Program-made: the position numbers and the translations under genes
The notes under the pieces: model-generated
Told to the model about the DNA's origin: nothing
Databases searched by the model: none
Seen by the model: the letters and a program-made list of their open reading frames with translations, nothing else
In this document: positions 1 to 10,810 of the stretch, one piece after another
Numbering within the stretch: position 1 is the stretch's first letter
Layout: each line of letters opens with the position of its first letter
NCBI GenBank assembly: GCA_902522115.1
Contig: CABYUV010000007.1
Span: 1-61,347 of the forward strand
Source: an uncultured Pelagibacteraceae bacterium
GTDB taxonomy: Bacteria; Pseudomonadota; Alphaproteobacteria; Pelagibacterales; Pelagibacteraceae
Length of the DNA stretch: 61,347 nucleotides
Reading direction: 5' to 3'

Positions 1-916
1 TGTAAGATGTGGAGTATCTCAAGGTCTTCCAGGATTTTCTAATGCTGATGCGGCAGGAAATTGGACTGGTGTCGACGTTGATGTATGTAGAGCAGTTGCT
101 GCTGCAGTACTAGGTGATGCAAACAAAGTTAAGTTTACGCCATTAAGTGCTAAAGAAAGATTTACCGCTTTAACTTCTAATGAGATAGATATCTTATCAA
201 GAAACACAACTTGGACCCTTTCTAGAGATGCTGACATAGGTCTTACTTTCGTAGGTGTGAATTTTTACGATGGTCAAGGTTTTATGGTCAGAAAAAACTC
301 TGGAATATCTTCTGTGAATGATTTCAAAGCAGGTGTTTCAGCTTGTACAAACCTAGGAACTACTACTGAGCTTAACATGAGGGATTTCTTTAATTCAAAA
401 GGAATTCAATATGAGCCAGTAACTTTTGAAAAAGCGGATGAAGTCGTAGCTGCATATGATGCTGGTAGATGTGATACTTACACTACTGACAAATCAGGTT
501 TAGCTGCTCAAAGAATTAAATTGAGCAACCCTGATGATCATATGGTTTTACCAGAAACTATATCTAAAGAACCTTTAGGCCCTGTTGTAAGACAAGGTGA
601 TTCTGTTTGGGAAGATATCGTGAGATGGTCACTAAATACTATGATTGAAGCCGAGGAGTATGGTGTTACTTCTGCGAATGCAGACTCTATGAAAACATCT
701 GACAACCCAGCTGTTAAAAGATTAGTTGGTGCTGAAGGTGAGTTAGGTGCTGCCTTAGGTTTAGATAACGAGTGGAGTTTAAGAATTATCAAGCAAGTTG
801 GTAACTATGGTGAGAGCTATAAGAGAAATATAGCTGACACAGGAATTTTACCTGATAGAGGTCCAAATGAATTATGGACTAAAGGTGGAATTCTTTATGT
901 ACCACCAGCAAGATAA
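1..916 (+). CDS. aapJ: General L-amino acid ABC transporter, periplasmic substrate-binding protein AapJ (5' end missing)
   Basis: The reading frame is open from base 2, so the gene began before the window; the signal peptide and N-terminus are absent. The first visible residues, RCGVSQGLPGFSNADAAG, followed by WTGVDVDVCRAVAAAVLGD and SAKERFTAL, are the family 3 solute-binding signature of AapJ/BztA. About 304 of the usual 340 residues are present. The protein captures L-amino acids in the periplasm and hands them to AapQ/AapM. A strong terminator follows directly, which fits high expression of the binding protein over the membrane components. An internal ATG at 257 is not the start, because the homology runs well upstream of it. 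Confidence 0.93.
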   Translation, partial: VRCGVSQGLPGFSNADAAGNWTGVDVDVCRAVAAAVLGDANKVKFTPLSAKERFTALTSNEIDILSRNTTWTLSRDADIGLTFVGVNFYDGQGFMVRKNSGISSVNDFKAGVSACTNLGTTTELNMRDFFNSKGIQYEPVTFEKADEVVAAYDAGRCDTYTTDKSGLAAQRIKLSNPDDHMVLPETISKEPLGPVVRQGDSVWEDIVRWSLNTMIEAEEYGVTSANADSMKTSDNPAVKRLVGAEGELGAALGLDNEWSLRIIKQVGNYGESYKRNIADTGILPDRGPNELWTKGGILYVPPAR

Positions 917-935
917 ATTATCTAATTAAATATCT

Positions 936-968
936 AAAAAGGGCTAGATTTTTCTAGCCCTTTTTTTT
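936..968 (+). terminator. Rho-independent terminator/attenuator after aapJ
   Basis: A perfect 8-bp stem GGGCTAGA/TCTAGCCC (941-948 with 953-960) closes a TTTT loop. Five A residues precede it and a run of T follows. It separates aapJ from aapQ and probably lets only part of transcription continue into the permease genes. Confidence 0.88.
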
Positions 969-985
969 ATAAGTCATTTATTATT

Positions 986-2131
986 GTGAATATTAAAAAA
1001 ATACTACCCCAAATACTTACACTTTTAGTTGTAATTCTTGTCTTTGGGTTTTTTTCATATAACGCACAAATTAACATGGAAAACAGAGGAATAACTTTTG
1101 GGTATGGATTTTTGACTCAAGAATCATCATTTGATGTTCAGTTTTCATTGATTGAGTATGATGGTTCTCACTCATATTTTAGAGCTTATTTAGTAGGATT
1201 ATTAAATACTATTTTAGTTTCTGTTATTGGAATTATATTTGCAACTATTATTGGAGTTGTTGTTGGAATTGCGAGATTATCTAACAACTATCTTATTAAT
1301 AGAACTGCTTCAGTTTATGTAGAATTTTTTAGAAACATCCCTTTATTATTACAAATATTTTTTTGGTATTTTGCTGCTTTAAGAGCACTTCCGTTACCTC
1401 AAGATACAGAACCAATGTTTGGAGTTTTTTTTCTTACCATAAAAGGTTTTTTTGTTCCTGCTTTTGTTTGGAATAATTTAGATGTTTTTATTTATTCAAT
1501 AATTGCTGCGATAATTTCAATTATTTTTGTTAGAATTTACGCTCGAAAAAAACAAGAGAACGAAGGTATTCAAACACCAGTTTTGTCAATTTCAATTAGT
1601 CTCTTGTTAATTTTACCAATTTTAAGTTTTTTATTTGGTGGTGTTGGTGCTTCAGTTGAAATACCTGTAATCAAACAATTATCTCAATCTGGTTTTACCT
1701 ATGAAGGGGGAATTAAATTACCACCAGAATTAATATCTCTTGCATTAGCTTTATCATTGTATACAGCGACCTTTATTGCCGAATGTGTTAGAGCAGGTGT
1801 TCAAGGTGTAAGTAAGGGTCAAAAAGAAGCTGCAGCTTCCATAGGATTAACTCCAAATCAAGTTCTAAAATTAGTTGTAATGCCTCAAGCTTTAAGGATA
1901 ATTATACCTCCTACTACTAATCAGTATTTAAACTTAACTAAAAACTCATCACTTGCAGCTGCGATTGCTTATCCTGATTTAGTACTCGTATTCGCTGGGA
2001 CTGCATTAATGCAAACAGGTAGAGCTATAGAAATTGTTTCTATTACAATGTTAACATATCTTAGTTTGAGTATATCAATTTCAATATTTATGAATTGGTA
2101 CAATAAAAAAATAGCCATTAAAGAAAAATAA
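986..2131 (+). CDS. aapQ: General L-amino acid ABC transporter permease AapQ
   Basis: 381-residue integral membrane protein of the HisM/GlnP permease family. N-terminal helices (residues about 9-25 and 65-95) precede the inserted segment typical of AapQ. The C-terminal half carries the EAA-type loop with KGQKEAAASIGLTPNQVLKLVVMPQAL split as usual around the conserved Gly. It forms the inner-membrane channel with AapM. The start is GTG at 986, just behind the aapJ terminator; no strong Shine-Dalgarno is seen. The TAA stop shares its last A with the ATG of aapM (TAATG), indicating translational coupling. Confidence 0.92.
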   Translation: MNIKKILPQILTLLVVILVFGFFSYNAQINMENRGITFGYGFLTQESSFDVQFSLIEYDGSHSYFRAYLVGLLNTILVSVIGIIFATIIGVVVGIARLSNNYLINRTASVYVEFFRNIPLLLQIFFWYFAALRALPLPQDTEPMFGVFFLTIKGFFVPAFVWNNLDVFIYSIIAAIISIIFVRIYARKKQENEGIQTPVLSISISLLLILPILSFLFGGVGASVEIPVIKQLSQSGFTYEGGIKLPPELISLALALSLYTATFIAECVRAGVQGVSKGQKEAAASIGLTPNQVLKLVVMPQALRIIIPPTTNQYLNLTKNSSLAAAIAYPDLVLVFAGTALMQTGRAIEIVSITMLTYLSLSISISIFMNWYNKKIAIKEK

Positions 2132-3573
2132 TGAAACAAGTTAATTTTTTACAACCAAATAACAATAACCTTAATACTTATCTATTTTCAGGCACAATCT
2201 TAGTTGCACTAAGTATATTCATAGTTTTTTTAAATTCTTTTTTTAAGAAAGATTTAATTTCTTTTTTACCTGGAACCATAAGTTTCTTTATACCATTAAT
2301 TTTAGGTTTTATAGGGTTACATTTAATAAGAATTGATTATTCAGGTTACAAATTTTTAGACGCAATTAATAAAAACATTAATACCAACAATTTTAATGCT
2401 TTTTTGTCCTTATTAATTGTATTTGTAATTATCAAGTCACTCCCACCATTATTAAGTTGGTTTATATTAGATGCAAATATTGCAGGTGACTCAAAAGATG
2501 TGTGTACAGGTAGTGGTGCTTGTTGGACTTATATTAAAATTTGGTTTAATCGATTTATGTATGGAATGTATCCAAATCCTGAGCAGTGGCGTATTAACTT
2601 ATCATTTGTTGCTTTAGCTTTTCTAGGATGTGTTGGTTTTTTTGCTACTGAAAAATTTAAAAAATATTTGACACTTTATTATGTGGTTGTTTATCCAATT
2701 ATCGCTTTTTTCTTTATTTTCTTTTTTATATCTGGTGGTCCAATATTTTTTGATTTTTCATATGGAATTATTGCAGCTGTAATTTCAATTATTTTAGGAT
2801 TCTTTATTCCTTCAAAATTTAAAATGTACTATTTTATAATAGTTCCAATCACTATTTATATCTTACTAAAATATGTATTTTTCTATGAAGAGCTTATCGA
2901 ACTTGGCAAATTAGAAGCACTTGAGTGGGTAGAGACAGGTGCTTGGGGAGGTTTGTCTCTAACCTTTATAGTCTCATTTTTTTGTCTGATTTTTTGTTTT
3001 CCAATTGGATTATTTTTATCTTTAGGTAGAAGATCTGATTTACCTATAATTAAATATATTTCTATAGGCATGATTGAATTTTGGCGTGGAGTCCCTTTAA
3101 TTACAGTTTTATTCATGTCTTCAGTAATGTTTCCAATGTTTTTACCTGAAGATATGTTCATTGATAAATTAGTGAGAGTAATTATTGCAATTTCGCTATT
3201 TGAAGCTGCTTATGTCGCTGAAGTTATTAGAGGTGGCTTGCAAGCATTACCAAGAGGTCAATATGATGCTGCCAAATCTTTAGGAATGGGTTATTGGAAA
3301 ATGCATATTTTGGTGATTTTACCTCAAGCATTAAAACTTGTGATACCTGGTATTGCTAATACTTTCTTAGCGCTTGTTAAAGATACTCCTCTAATATTTG
3401 TTGTAGGACTTTTAGAAATTGTTGGAATGTTAAACCTTGCTAAAACTAACCCTGAGTGGTTAGGTTTTGCAATGGAAGGTTATGTGTTTGCATCAGTACT
3501 ATTTTTTATTATTTGCTATGCAATGAGTAAATATAGTTATAATTTAGAGCAAAAATATAAAACAGAAAGATAA
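2131..3573 (+). CDS. aapM: General L-amino acid ABC transporter permease AapM
   Basis: 480-residue partner permease, longer than AapQ because of extra N-terminal helices (residues about 15-65, 85-115, 155-240). The BPD_transp_1 domain fills the C-terminal half and contains the EAA loop [16 protein letters not shown] followed by ILPQALK. It overlaps aapQ and aapP by one base at each side (TAATG twice), so the three genes form one coupled operon. Orientation, order and length match alphaproteobacterial aapJQMP. Confidence 0.92.
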   Translation: MKQVNFLQPNNNNLNTYLFSGTILVALSIFIVFLNSFFKKDLISFLPGTISFFIPLILGFIGLHLIRIDYSGYKFLDAINKNINTNNFNAFLSLLIVFVIIKSLPPLLSWFILDANIAGDSKDVCTGSGACWTYIKIWFNRFMYGMYPNPEQWRINLSFVALAFLGCVGFFATEKFKKYLTLYYVVVYPIIAFFFIFFFISGGPIFFDFSYGIIAAVISIILGFFIPSKFKMYYFIIVPITIYILLKYVFFYEELIELGKLEALEWVETGAWGGLSLTFIVSFFCLIFCFPIGLFLSLGRRSDLPIIKYISIGMIEFWRGVPLITVLFMSSVMFPMFLPEDMFIDKLVRVIIAISLFEAAYVAEVIRGGLQALPRGQYDAAKSLGMGYWKMHILVILPQALKLVIPGIANTFLALVKDTPLIFVVGLLEIVGMLNLAKTNPEWLGFAMEGYVFASVLFFIICYAMSKYSYNLEQKYKTER

Positions 3574-4307
3574 TGTCAGATAAAATAATTCAAATTACAG
3601 AAATGAATAAGTGGTTTGGTGATTTCCAAGTATTAAAAAATATTAATTTAGAAGTTGAGAAGAATAAAAAAATTGTTGTGTGTGGACCTTCAGGATCAGG
3701 TAAATCAACATTAATTAGATGTATAAACAGACTTGAGGAACATCAACAAGGTTCAATTATAGTAGATGGAAATGAATTAACAGAAGATACTAAAGACATA
3801 GAAAAAATTAGAGCTGAAGTTGGAATGGTATTTCAACAATTTAATTTATTTCCTCATCTTTCTATTTTAGATAATTGCACACTAGCTCCAATTTGGGTAA
3901 AAAAAATGCCAAAAAAAGAGGCAGAAGATTTAGCTCTTCAGCACCTAGAAAAAGTACAAATTGCAGACCAAGCTAATAAGTATCCAGGCCAACTTTCAGG
4001 TGGACAACAACAACGATGTGCAATTGCTAGAGCACTATGTATGGAGCCGAAAATAATGTTATTTGACGAGCCTACATCAGCTCTAGACCCAGAAATGATT
4101 AAAGAAGTGTTGGATGCAATGGTTAATTTAGCAAAAGCAGGAATGACAATGATTGTAGTAACGCATGAAATGGGATTTGCAAAAGAGGTTGCAGATGAAG
4201 TTATTTTTATGGATGAGGGTATGATAGTTGAAAGAGCTGAAACTAAAGAGTTTTTTGCAAACCCGAAGAGTGATAGAACCAAGCTATTTTTAAGTCAAAT
4301 CCTTTAA
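3573..4307 (+). CDS. aapP: General L-amino acid ABC transporter ATP-binding protein AapP
   Basis: 244-residue ABC ATPase of the polar amino-acid (GlnQ/HisP) subfamily. Walker [10 protein letters not shown] is at residues 38-46, the Q-loop sits in [10 protein letters not shown], the ABC signature is LSGGQQQR, Walker B is [13 protein letters not shown], and the H-loop is VVTHEMGFA. Length is normal. It powers AapQ/AapM. It is the last gene of the aap operon; about 190 bp of AT-rich sequence follows before the next gene. Confidence 0.94.
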   Translation: MSDKIIQITEMNKWFGDFQVLKNINLEVEKNKKIVVCGPSGSGKSTLIRCINRLEEHQQGSIIVDGNELTEDTKDIEKIRAEVGMVFQQFNLFPHLSILDNCTLAPIWVKKMPKKEAEDLALQHLEKVQIADQANKYPGQLSGGQQQRCAIARALCMEPKIMLFDEPTSALDPEMIKEVLDAMVNLAKAGMTMIVVTHEMGFAKEVADEVIFMDEGMIVERAETKEFFANPKSDRTKLFLSQIL

Positions 4308-4362
4308 AAAATATAACCACTATAAGGCATAATATAAGATTTAAACAATCTAAATAATTCAA

Positions 4363-4446
4363 TTTTCTATTGAAGTAATGCTTGACAGTATTTTGATTAT
4401 TTCAAATTTCTTACAAAAAAAAATAAATTTTTCTATTGCAGTAACA
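4363..4446 (+). promoter_or_regulatory. Pair of direct-repeat motifs upstream of the XRE regulator
   Basis: TTTTCTATTGAAGTAATG (4363-4380) and TTTTCTATTGCAGTAACA (4429-4446) match at 15 of 18 positions and start 66 bp apart, roughly six helical turns. They lie in the intergenic region 52-135 bp before the ATG of a Cro/CI-type repressor-like gene, where autoregulatory operators would be expected. A TTGACA hexamer at 4382-4387 touches the first copy, but no convincing -10 is at the right spacing. Function as operators is inference. Confidence 0.4.
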
Positions 4447-4497
4447 TTAATAAATAGGTTGAATGAGCTTTATAAAATTTAATTAAGAGGGGTCTTA

Positions 4498-4869
4498 ATG
4501 GAAGATAATTTCAATAAACACTTAGGCAACAAGCTTAAGCTAAGAAGATTAGCTTTAGGTTTAACTCAGACTAAAGTAGCAAAAGCAATTAATGTAACAT
4601 TTCAACAAATTCAAAAGTATGAGAAAGGGACTAACGGTGTAAGTTCAATAAGATTACTTCAACTTGCAAATTATTTAAAAGTCCCAATTAATTATTTCTT
4701 TGAAGATTTTTCAGAATATTTAGTTAATTTAGAAAAATCACAGGAAGGTCACATGAATGTTAATTATAATTTTTTAGTAAAATTATATTCAGAACTTAAT
4801 GCTGATCAAAAATTAAAATTTAATAAATCTTTACAAATTTCAGGTTCAGGAATTTCAAAAGCTGTTTAA
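4498..4869 (+). CDS. XRE (Cro/CI) family helix-turn-helix transcriptional regulator
   Basis: 123 residues. An HTH_3 domain occupies residues about 8-66; the recognition helices lie in RLALGLTQTKVAKAINVTFQ and the QIQKYEKGTNGVSS segment typical of alphaproteobacterial XRE regulators. The remaining 55 residues look like a small C-terminal extension with no recognisable sensor domain. A strong Shine-Dalgarno AGAGGGG (4486-4492) five bases before the ATG fixes the start. It is monocistronic, between aapP and two tRNA genes. Targets are unknown; the repeated motif just upstream may be its own operator. Confidence 0.85.
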   Translation: MEDNFNKHLGNKLKLRRLALGLTQTKVAKAINVTFQQIQKYEKGTNGVSSIRLLQLANYLKVPINYFFEDFSEYLVNLEKSQEGHMNVNYNFLVKLYSELNADQKLKFNKSLQISGSGISKAV

Positions 4870-4929
4870 TTAAAATTTAATTAAGACCCTAGTTTTAACT
4901 TAAGAGAAAATTTTATTTAATTTAAATTC

Positions 4930-5005
4930 TGGCTCCTCGGGCAGGACTCGAACCTGCGACCAATTGATTAACAGTCAACTGCTCTACCAACTGAGCTACC
5001 GAGGA
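4930..5005 (-). tRNA. tRNA-Asn (GUU)
   Basis: Read on the minus strand it gives a full cloverleaf: acceptor TCCTCGG paired with CCGAGGA, D-arm AGCTCAGTTGGTAGAGC, anticodon loop CTGTTAATC with GTT (the reverse complement of 4970-4972), T-arm GCAGGTTCGAGTCCTGC, discriminator G and an encoded CCA. It is 76 nt with CCA. Confidence 0.96.
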
Positions 5006-5054
5006 ATGTAAAAAGCAAACTTACTTTTTTTTATAACTAAAACAAGAATTTTTT

Positions 5055-5128
5055 TGGAGGCAACGCCCGGAATCGAACCGGGATACAAGGATTTGCAATC
5101 CTCTGCGTAACCATTCCGCCACGTTGCC
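5055..5128 (-). tRNA. tRNA-Cys (GCA)
   Basis: The minus-strand cloverleaf has acceptor GGCAACG paired with CGTTGCC, anticodon loop ATTGCAAAT with GCA (the reverse complement of 5094-5096), T-arm CCCGGTTCGATTCCGGG, discriminator T and an encoded CCA. It is 74 nt. It lies 49 bp upstream of tRNA-Asn on the same strand, so the two may be co-transcribed. Confidence 0.96.
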
Positions 5129-5252
5129 ATCTTATTTTTAGCTAATAGCTACAGATGCCTTTTTATAATAAATTTTTTCTATTAGTCTATTAAATAACGA
5201 TCCAAATTGATTATTGTTAATTTAGATTATTAAATTATAAACTTTAAAATCA

Positions 5253-7880
5253 ATGAGTAGCGATAAATATATACATTCTGATGTAGAAAATAGAATTTAT
5301 TCTTATTGGGAAAAAAATGGTCTTTTCAAACCTAAAGAAAATTCTAAAAAATTCTCAATTGTAATTCCTCCACCAAATGTGACAGGTAGTTTGCATATGG
5401 GTCATGCTCTCAATAATTCTATTCAAGATTTATTAGTTCGTTATCATAGGATGAATAATTTTGAAACTTTATGGCAACCAGGTACAGACCATGCTGGAAT
5501 TGCTACACAAGCATTAGTAGAGAAAAAATTGACCTCTGAAAAAATTGATAAAAATGAAATTGGAAGAGAAAAATTTATTGAAAAAGTTTGGGAATGGAAA
5601 GATCAATATGGCGACATAATAATAAACCAGTTAAAAAAACTAGGTTGTTCCTGTGATTGGTCTAGAAATGCTTTTACTATGGATGAAAATTTATCCAAAT
5701 CAGTAATTAAGGTTTTTGTGGATCTATATAATAAAGGACTTATTTATAAAGATAAGAAATTGGTCAATTGGGATACAGTTTTAAAAACAGCTATTTCAGA
5801 CCTAGAAGTAGATCAAAGAGAGGTAAATTCAAAAATTTATTACATCAGATATCCAATAGATGGAACAGATGAATTTATAACAATTGCAACAACAAGACCT
5901 GAAACAATGCTCGGTGATACAGCTATTGCTGTTAATCCAAAAGATGAAAGATTTAAATCCTTTGTTGGTAAAACAGTTACTATCCCAATTGTTGGAAGAA
6001 AGATTAAAATTATTGAAGATGATTATGCGGATCCTGAGCAAGGAACTGGAGCATTAAAAATAACTCCAGCTCATGATTTTAATGACTATGAAGTTGGGCA
6101 AAGAAACAATCTTGAAATTATAAATATTTTTACTGAAGCAGGTAAAATAAATAAAAATGCTCCAAAAACTTACGTAGGTCTTGATAGGTCTGAAGCAAGA
6201 AAAAAAATTTTAAAAGAACTTAAAGAAAAAGAATTTTTTGTAAAAGAGGAGAATATAAAAAATAAAGTTCCTTATGGAGATAGATCTAATTCAATAATTG
6301 AACCTTTCTTAACAGAGCAATGGTTTGCTGATGCAGGTAAATTATCTGTTAAAGCTAAAGAAGTTGTTAATTCAAAAAACACAAATTTCTTTCCTGAGAA
6401 TTGGTCAAAAACTTATTTTCAATGGATGAATAATATTGAGCCATGGTGTATTTCAAGACAGCTTTGGTGGGGTCATCAAATACCTGCCTGGTATGGTCCT
6501 GATGAAAAAATTTTTGTTGCTGAAAATGAAGATGATGCAAAACAACAAGCAAAAAAACATTACGGTAAAGATGTTGAATTAAGTCGTGATCCAGATGTTT
6601 TAGACACTTGGTTCTCATCTGGCTTATGGCCTTTTGCTACACTTGGTTGGCCAGATGATAATAAATATGTAGATAAATTTTATCCAACATCAGTATTAGT
6701 TACAGGTTTTGATATTATATTTTTTTGGGTAGCTAGGATGATTATGTTTGGAACTGAATTTTTAAACAAAGAACCTTTTAAGGATATTTATGTTCATGCG
6801 TTAGTTAGAGATGAAAAAGGGCAGAAAATGTCTAAATCTAAAGGCAACGTAATTGATCCTTTAGATTTAATTGAGAAATATAGTGCAGATGCACTTAGAT
6901 TTACTTTACTGTCAATGGCTTCACCAGGAACTGATGTTAAGCTTTCTGAGGATAGAGTAAAAGGTTATAGAAATTTTTTAAATAAATTATGGAATGCAAA
7001 TAATTTTTTAATTACTAACGAATGTGATTTTAAAGATATAGATAAAGTTCCTAGTTTAAATGTAAATATTAACAAATGGATTTATTCTGAACTTGTTGAA
7101 ACTAAAAATAAGATAGAAAAAAACCTTAGGGATTATAGATTTGATGAAGCTGCTAAAAATGCATATCAATTTGCATGGCATTCGTATTGTGATTGGTATT
7201 TAGAACTATCTAAAACTATACTCTTTTCAGATGATGAAAAAGCTAAAGCAGAGGTAAAAAAAGTATCATCTTTTGTATTTAAACAAATTTTAATTTTGCT
7301 ACATCCTTTTATTCCTTTTGTTACTGAAGAAATTTGGCTTAAAAACAAATTTGATAATGAAGGTGGCGATTATTTGATGCTTAAAAACTGGTTATCAGGT
7401 GAAATAAATAAGGATAGTAGCACTGAACAGGTTGAAAACATCATAAATATTATTTCAGAGATTAGATCATTTAAAAATGAGCTAAATGTAAGCCCAGGCT
7501 CATTTATTGATGTATCAATAAGTAATATTAATAAAAATCAAAAAGACTTTATTAATACAAATGAAATTATTTTAAAAAAACTAGGAAGAATAAATAGTAT
7601 ATTGGATAAAGATTTAGATAAACCAGCTGCGACAATGGTTGTTTCTGGAGATTTGTTTAAGATTTATTTTGATAAAGATGTTGATTTAAAATTAATAAAA
7701 GAAAATTTAACAAATAAACAAAGTAGATTAGAGCAAGAGATGAATAAAATATCTCAAAGATTGGAGAATAAGAGTTTTGTAGATCGAGCTCCAAAAGAGA
7801 TTGTTGAACAAGAAAAAAATAATTATAATAATTTAAAGAATGATATTGAGAAAATATCAGTAACAATAAAGGGTATATAA
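5253..7880 (+). CDS. valS: Valine--tRNA ligase
   Basis: 875-residue class I aminoacyl-tRNA synthetase. The HIGH motif appears as [13 protein letters not shown] (residues 39-51) and the KMSKS motif at about 525-529 (QKMSKSKGN). The editing (CP1) domain lies between, with [12 protein letters not shown] and the [10 protein letters not shown] segment. The C-terminus is the lysine-rich coiled coil that binds tRNA (after about residue 805). Length fits the shorter bacterial ValRS type. The stop overlaps the ATG of ilvD by one base (TAATG). Confidence 0.96.
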   Translation: MSSDKYIHSDVENRIYSYWEKNGLFKPKENSKKFSIVIPPPNVTGSLHMGHALNNSIQDLLVRYHRMNNFETLWQPGTDHAGIATQALVEKKLTSEKIDKNEIGREKFIEKVWEWKDQYGDIIINQLKKLGCSCDWSRNAFTMDENLSKSVIKVFVDLYNKGLIYKDKKLVNWDTVLKTAISDLEVDQREVNSKIYYIRYPIDGTDEFITIATTRPETMLGDTAIAVNPKDERFKSFVGKTVTIPIVGRKIKIIEDDYADPEQGTGALKITPAHDFNDYEVGQRNNLEIINIFTEAGKINKNAPKTYVGLDRSEARKKILKELKEKEFFVKEENIKNKVPYGDRSNSIIEPFLTEQWFADAGKLSVKAKEVVNSKNTNFFPENWSKTYFQWMNNIEPWCISRQLWWGHQIPAWYGPDEKIFVAENEDDAKQQAKKHYGKDVELSRDPDVLDTWFSSGLWPFATLGWPDDNKYVDKFYPTSVLVTGFDIIFFWVARMIMFGTEFLNKEPFKDIYVHALVRDEKGQKMSKSKGNVIDPLDLIEKYSADALRFTLLSMASPGTDVKLSEDRVKGYRNFLNKLWNANNFLITNECDFKDIDKVPSLNVNINKWIYSELVETKNKIEKNLRDYRFDEAAKNAYQFAWHSYCDWYLELSKTILFSDDEKAKAEVKKVSSFVFKQILILLHPFIPFVTEEIWLKNKFDNEGGDYLMLKNWLSGEINKDSSTEQVENIINIISEIRSFKNELNVSPGSFIDVSISNINKNQKDFINTNEIILKKLGRINSILDKDLDKPAATMVVSGDLFKIYFDKDVDLKLIKENLTNKQSRLEQEMNKISQRLENKSFVDRAPKEIVEQEKNNYNNLKNDIEKISVTIKGI

Positions 7881-9598
7881 TGGCTAAATTTAATAAAAAG
7901 AAACTTCCAAGCAGACACACATCATTAGGGGCAGATAGAGCCCCACACAGATCGTTTTATTATGCCATGGGGGAAACCGAGAAAGATGTGGCAAAACCCT
8001 TTGTTGGTGTGGTTTCTACATGGAATGAGGCAGCTCCTTGTAACATTGCTTTAATGAGACAAGCTCAATCAGTTAAAAAAGGAGTTAGAACAAATGGTGG
8101 AACTCCAAGAGAATTTTGTACAATTACTGTTACTGATGGTATTGCAATGGGTCATGAAGGAATGAAATCTTCATTGATATCTAGAGAAGTAATTGCAGAT
8201 TCTGCTGAACTTACGGTTAGAGGTCATTGTTATGATGCATTAGTAGGTATTGCAGGATGTGATAAATCCTTACCAGGCCTAATGATGTCCATGGTTAGAT
8301 TGAATGTACCAAGTGTATTTATATATGGTGGATCAATCCTTCCAGGCAAATATAAAGGAAAAGACGTAACAGTTGTAGATGTATTTGAGGCTGTTGGAAA
8401 ACATTCAACAGGTCAAATGTCTGCTGCAGAACTTAGAAAATTAGAATTAGTTGCTTGTCCAAGTGCAGGCGCTTGTGGAGGACAATTTACAGCAAATACA
8501 ATGGCATGTGTATCAGAAGCAATTGGATTAGCATTACCTTATTCAGCAGGAACACCAGCTCCATATGAAGAAAGAGATAAATATGCAAAAGATAGTGGTA
8601 AAACAGTTATGAATCTTTTGAAAAAAGGAATTAAACCAAGAGATATTGTTACAAGAAAAGCTTTAGAAAACGCTGCAACAGTTGTTGCTGCAACAGGTGG
8701 ATCCACTAATGCAGGATTACATTTACCTGCTATTGCAAATGAAGCAGGAATTAAATTTGATTTAATGGATGTTGCTAAAATTTTCAAAAGAACACCTTAT
8801 CTTGCAGATTTAAAACCAGGTGGAAAATATGTTGCAAAAGATATGTGGTTAGCAGGTGGTGTTCCAATGTTATTAAAAACTCTATATGAAGGTGGATATA
8901 TTCATGGTGATTGCATGACGGTTACAGGAAAAACTATGAAGGAAAATTTAAAAGGAATTAAATTTAATCCAAGACAAAAAGTAATGAGATCTTATAAAAA
9001 TCCATTATCACCAACAGGTGGTGTTGTTGGATTAAAAGGAAACTTAGCACCAGAGGGTGCAATTGTTAAAGTTGCTGGACTTAAAAAATTACAATTTACT
9101 GGAAAAGCAAGATGCTTTGAAAATGAGGAAAGTGCAATGAAAGCTGTTCAAAGCAAAAAGTATAACGATGGTGATGTAATTATAATTAGATACGAAGGAC
9201 CTGTTGGAGGTCCAGGGATGAGAGAAATGTTATCTACAACAAGCGCAATTTATGGACAGGGAAAAGGGGAGAAAGTAGCCCTTATTACAGACGGTAGGTT
9301 CTCTGGAGCCACAAGAGGCTTTTGTGTGGGTCACGTAGGCCCTGAGGCCGCTCTAGGGGGTCCTATAGGCCTTTTACGTACAGGAGATATCATTGATATT
9401 GATGCCAAAAAAGGAACGATCAACGTAAGACTTTCTAAAAAAGAATTAGCTACAAGAAAAAGAAAATGGAAAGCTAGAAAATCAGATTTTGGATCAGGTA
9501 CTTTATGGAAATATGCACAAACAGTTGGACCTGCATATTTAGGTGCACCAACACATCCAGGTAAGAAAAAAGAAGTTAAGGATTATTCAGAGATTTAA
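7880..9598 (+). CDS. ilvD: Dihydroxy-acid dehydratase
   Basis: 572 residues of the IlvD/Edd family, the penultimate step of valine and isoleucine synthesis. The Fe-S cysteine motifs GCDKSLPG and [16 protein letters not shown] are both present, as are the Mg-site region [13 protein letters not shown] and the C-terminal [13 protein letters not shown] motif. Length matches the 560-575 residue IlvD type. It is coupled by TAATG overlaps to valS upstream and the guanylyltransferase downstream. A roughly 90-bp stretch at 9281-9370 is 57% GC, unlike its surroundings. An Edd-type sugar-acid dehydratase is a less likely alternative. Confidence 0.93.
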   Translation: MAKFNKKKLPSRHTSLGADRAPHRSFYYAMGETEKDVAKPFVGVVSTWNEAAPCNIALMRQAQSVKKGVRTNGGTPREFCTITVTDGIAMGHEGMKSSLISREVIADSAELTVRGHCYDALVGIAGCDKSLPGLMMSMVRLNVPSVFIYGGSILPGKYKGKDVTVVDVFEAVGKHSTGQMSAAELRKLELVACPSAGACGGQFTANTMACVSEAIGLALPYSAGTPAPYEERDKYAKDSGKTVMNLLKKGIKPRDIVTRKALENAATVVAATGGSTNAGLHLPAIANEAGIKFDLMDVAKIFKRTPYLADLKPGGKYVAKDMWLAGGVPMLLKTLYEGGYIHGDCMTVTGKTMKENLKGIKFNPRQKVMRSYKNPLSPTGGVVGLKGNLAPEGAIVKVAGLKKLQFTGKARCFENEESAMKAVQSKKYNDGDVIIIRYEGPVGGPGMREMLSTTSAIYGQGKGEKVALITDGRFSGATRGFCVGHVGPEAALGGPIGLLRTGDIIDIDAKKGTINVRLSKKELATRKRKWKARKSDFGSGTLWKYAQTVGPAYLGAPTHPGKKKEVKDYSEI

Positions 9599-10803
9599 TG
9601 AAAATTCGTCCAGTTATTTTATGTGGAGGAGCTGGAACTCGACTTTGGCCAAATTCTAAAAATCATCAAGCTAAACAGTTTATTGATTTTGGTAATTGGA
9701 CTTTACTTGGAAAAACACTTGAGAGAACAAAAGCATCAATATACGATTCTCCAATCATTAGCACCAATAAGAATTACTTAAATAAAGTTAAACTGCATTT
9801 AAGAAAAAACAAAATAAGCAAATATAAAATTGTTGTAGAGCCTGCAAAAAGAAACACTGCACCAGCTATATTAAGTACGGCTTTGATTAAAGACATTCCA
9901 AACGATCAACCTTTAATGTTTTTTTCAGCAGACCATTTAATTGAAAAGATGAGTATTTTTAATAAGGCTATTAGTAAAAATAAAAAAAACTTAAGTGATA
10001 AAAATATATTTATATTTGGGATAAAACCAACCTCACCATCTAACGAATATGGTTATTTTTTAACCAAAAAAATTAAAGGTAATATCAATAAAGTAACAAG
10101 ATTTATTGAAAAACCAAAAGAAGCTAAAGCACAACAAATTATAAAGAATAAAGGTTATTGGAATTCTGGAATGTTTTATCTTAGAAAAGATTCTATTATT
10201 AATAACTTTAAAATATATCAGCCCAAAACTTATAAAAATTGTTCAAATGCAGTTAATAAAGCAAAATATAAAGCTAATATTTATTACTTAAATAAAGCGT
10301 CATTTATAAAAGCGACTGCTAAATCTTTTGATTATGCAATTCTAGAAAAAACCAAACAAATTAACGCTATCAAACTAGATATCCCTTGGTCAGATCTTGG
10401 TAGTTGGAAAGAAATTCTGAAGATGTATGACAAAAATAAAAACAAATATATTAAGAAAAAAAATGTCTATTACCGTCCATGGGGCAGATATACCAATCTA
10501 TTTGAAGGAAAAGAGTTTCTAATTAAAGAGCTATATGTAAAACCAAAAGGCATTCTAAGTTTACAAAAACACCATCACCGAGCGGAGCATTGGTTAGTTA
10601 CACAAGGAAATGCTAAAATAACACTTAATAAAGATATAATTACTAAAAAACCAGGTGAGCATATATTTATTCCATTAGAAGCTATTCATAGAGTTCAAAA
10701 TTCAGGTAAGAAAGCAGTTAAGATTGTTGAAGCTCAGGTAGGTTCAATTTTAAAAGAAACTGACATTGTAAGATACCAAGACGTTTACGGTAGAGTAAAA
10801 TAA
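9598..10803 (+). CDS. manC: Mannose-1-phosphate guanylyltransferase / mannose-6-phosphate isomerase type II-like
   Basis: 401 residues. The N-terminal nucleotidyltransferase domain carries LCGGAGTRLWP (residues 9-17), the conserved EPAKRNTAPA and the FIEKP motif. The C-terminal cupin (after about residue 300) has YRPWGRYTNL and KHHHRAEHWLVTQGNA, typical of the type II isomerase part. The usual enzyme is about 470 residues, so this is a compact version. It would make GDP-mannose for polysaccharide or lipid glycosylation. It begins on the ilvD stop (TAATG). Confidence 0.87.
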   Translation: MKIRPVILCGGAGTRLWPNSKNHQAKQFIDFGNWTLLGKTLERTKASIYDSPIISTNKNYLNKVKLHLRKNKISKYKIVVEPAKRNTAPAILSTALIKDIPNDQPLMFFSADHLIEKMSIFNKAISKNKKNLSDKNIFIFGIKPTSPSNEYGYFLTKKIKGNINKVTRFIEKPKEAKAQQIIKNKGYWNSGMFYLRKDSIINNFKIYQPKTYKNCSNAVNKAKYKANIYYLNKASFIKATAKSFDYAILEKTKQINAIKLDIPWSDLGSWKEILKMYDKNKNKYIKKKNVYYRPWGRYTNLFEGKEFLIKELYVKPKGILSLQKHHHRAEHWLVTQGNAKITLNKDIITKKPGEHIFIPLEAIHRVQNSGKKAVKIVEAQVGSILKETDIVRYQDVYGRVK

Positions 10804-10810
10804 ATAATTA

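Noticed and set aside
4867..4889. AT-rich near-palindrome after the XRE gene
   Set aside because: Made only of A/T runs apart from one base; such symmetry is expected by chance at this base composition.
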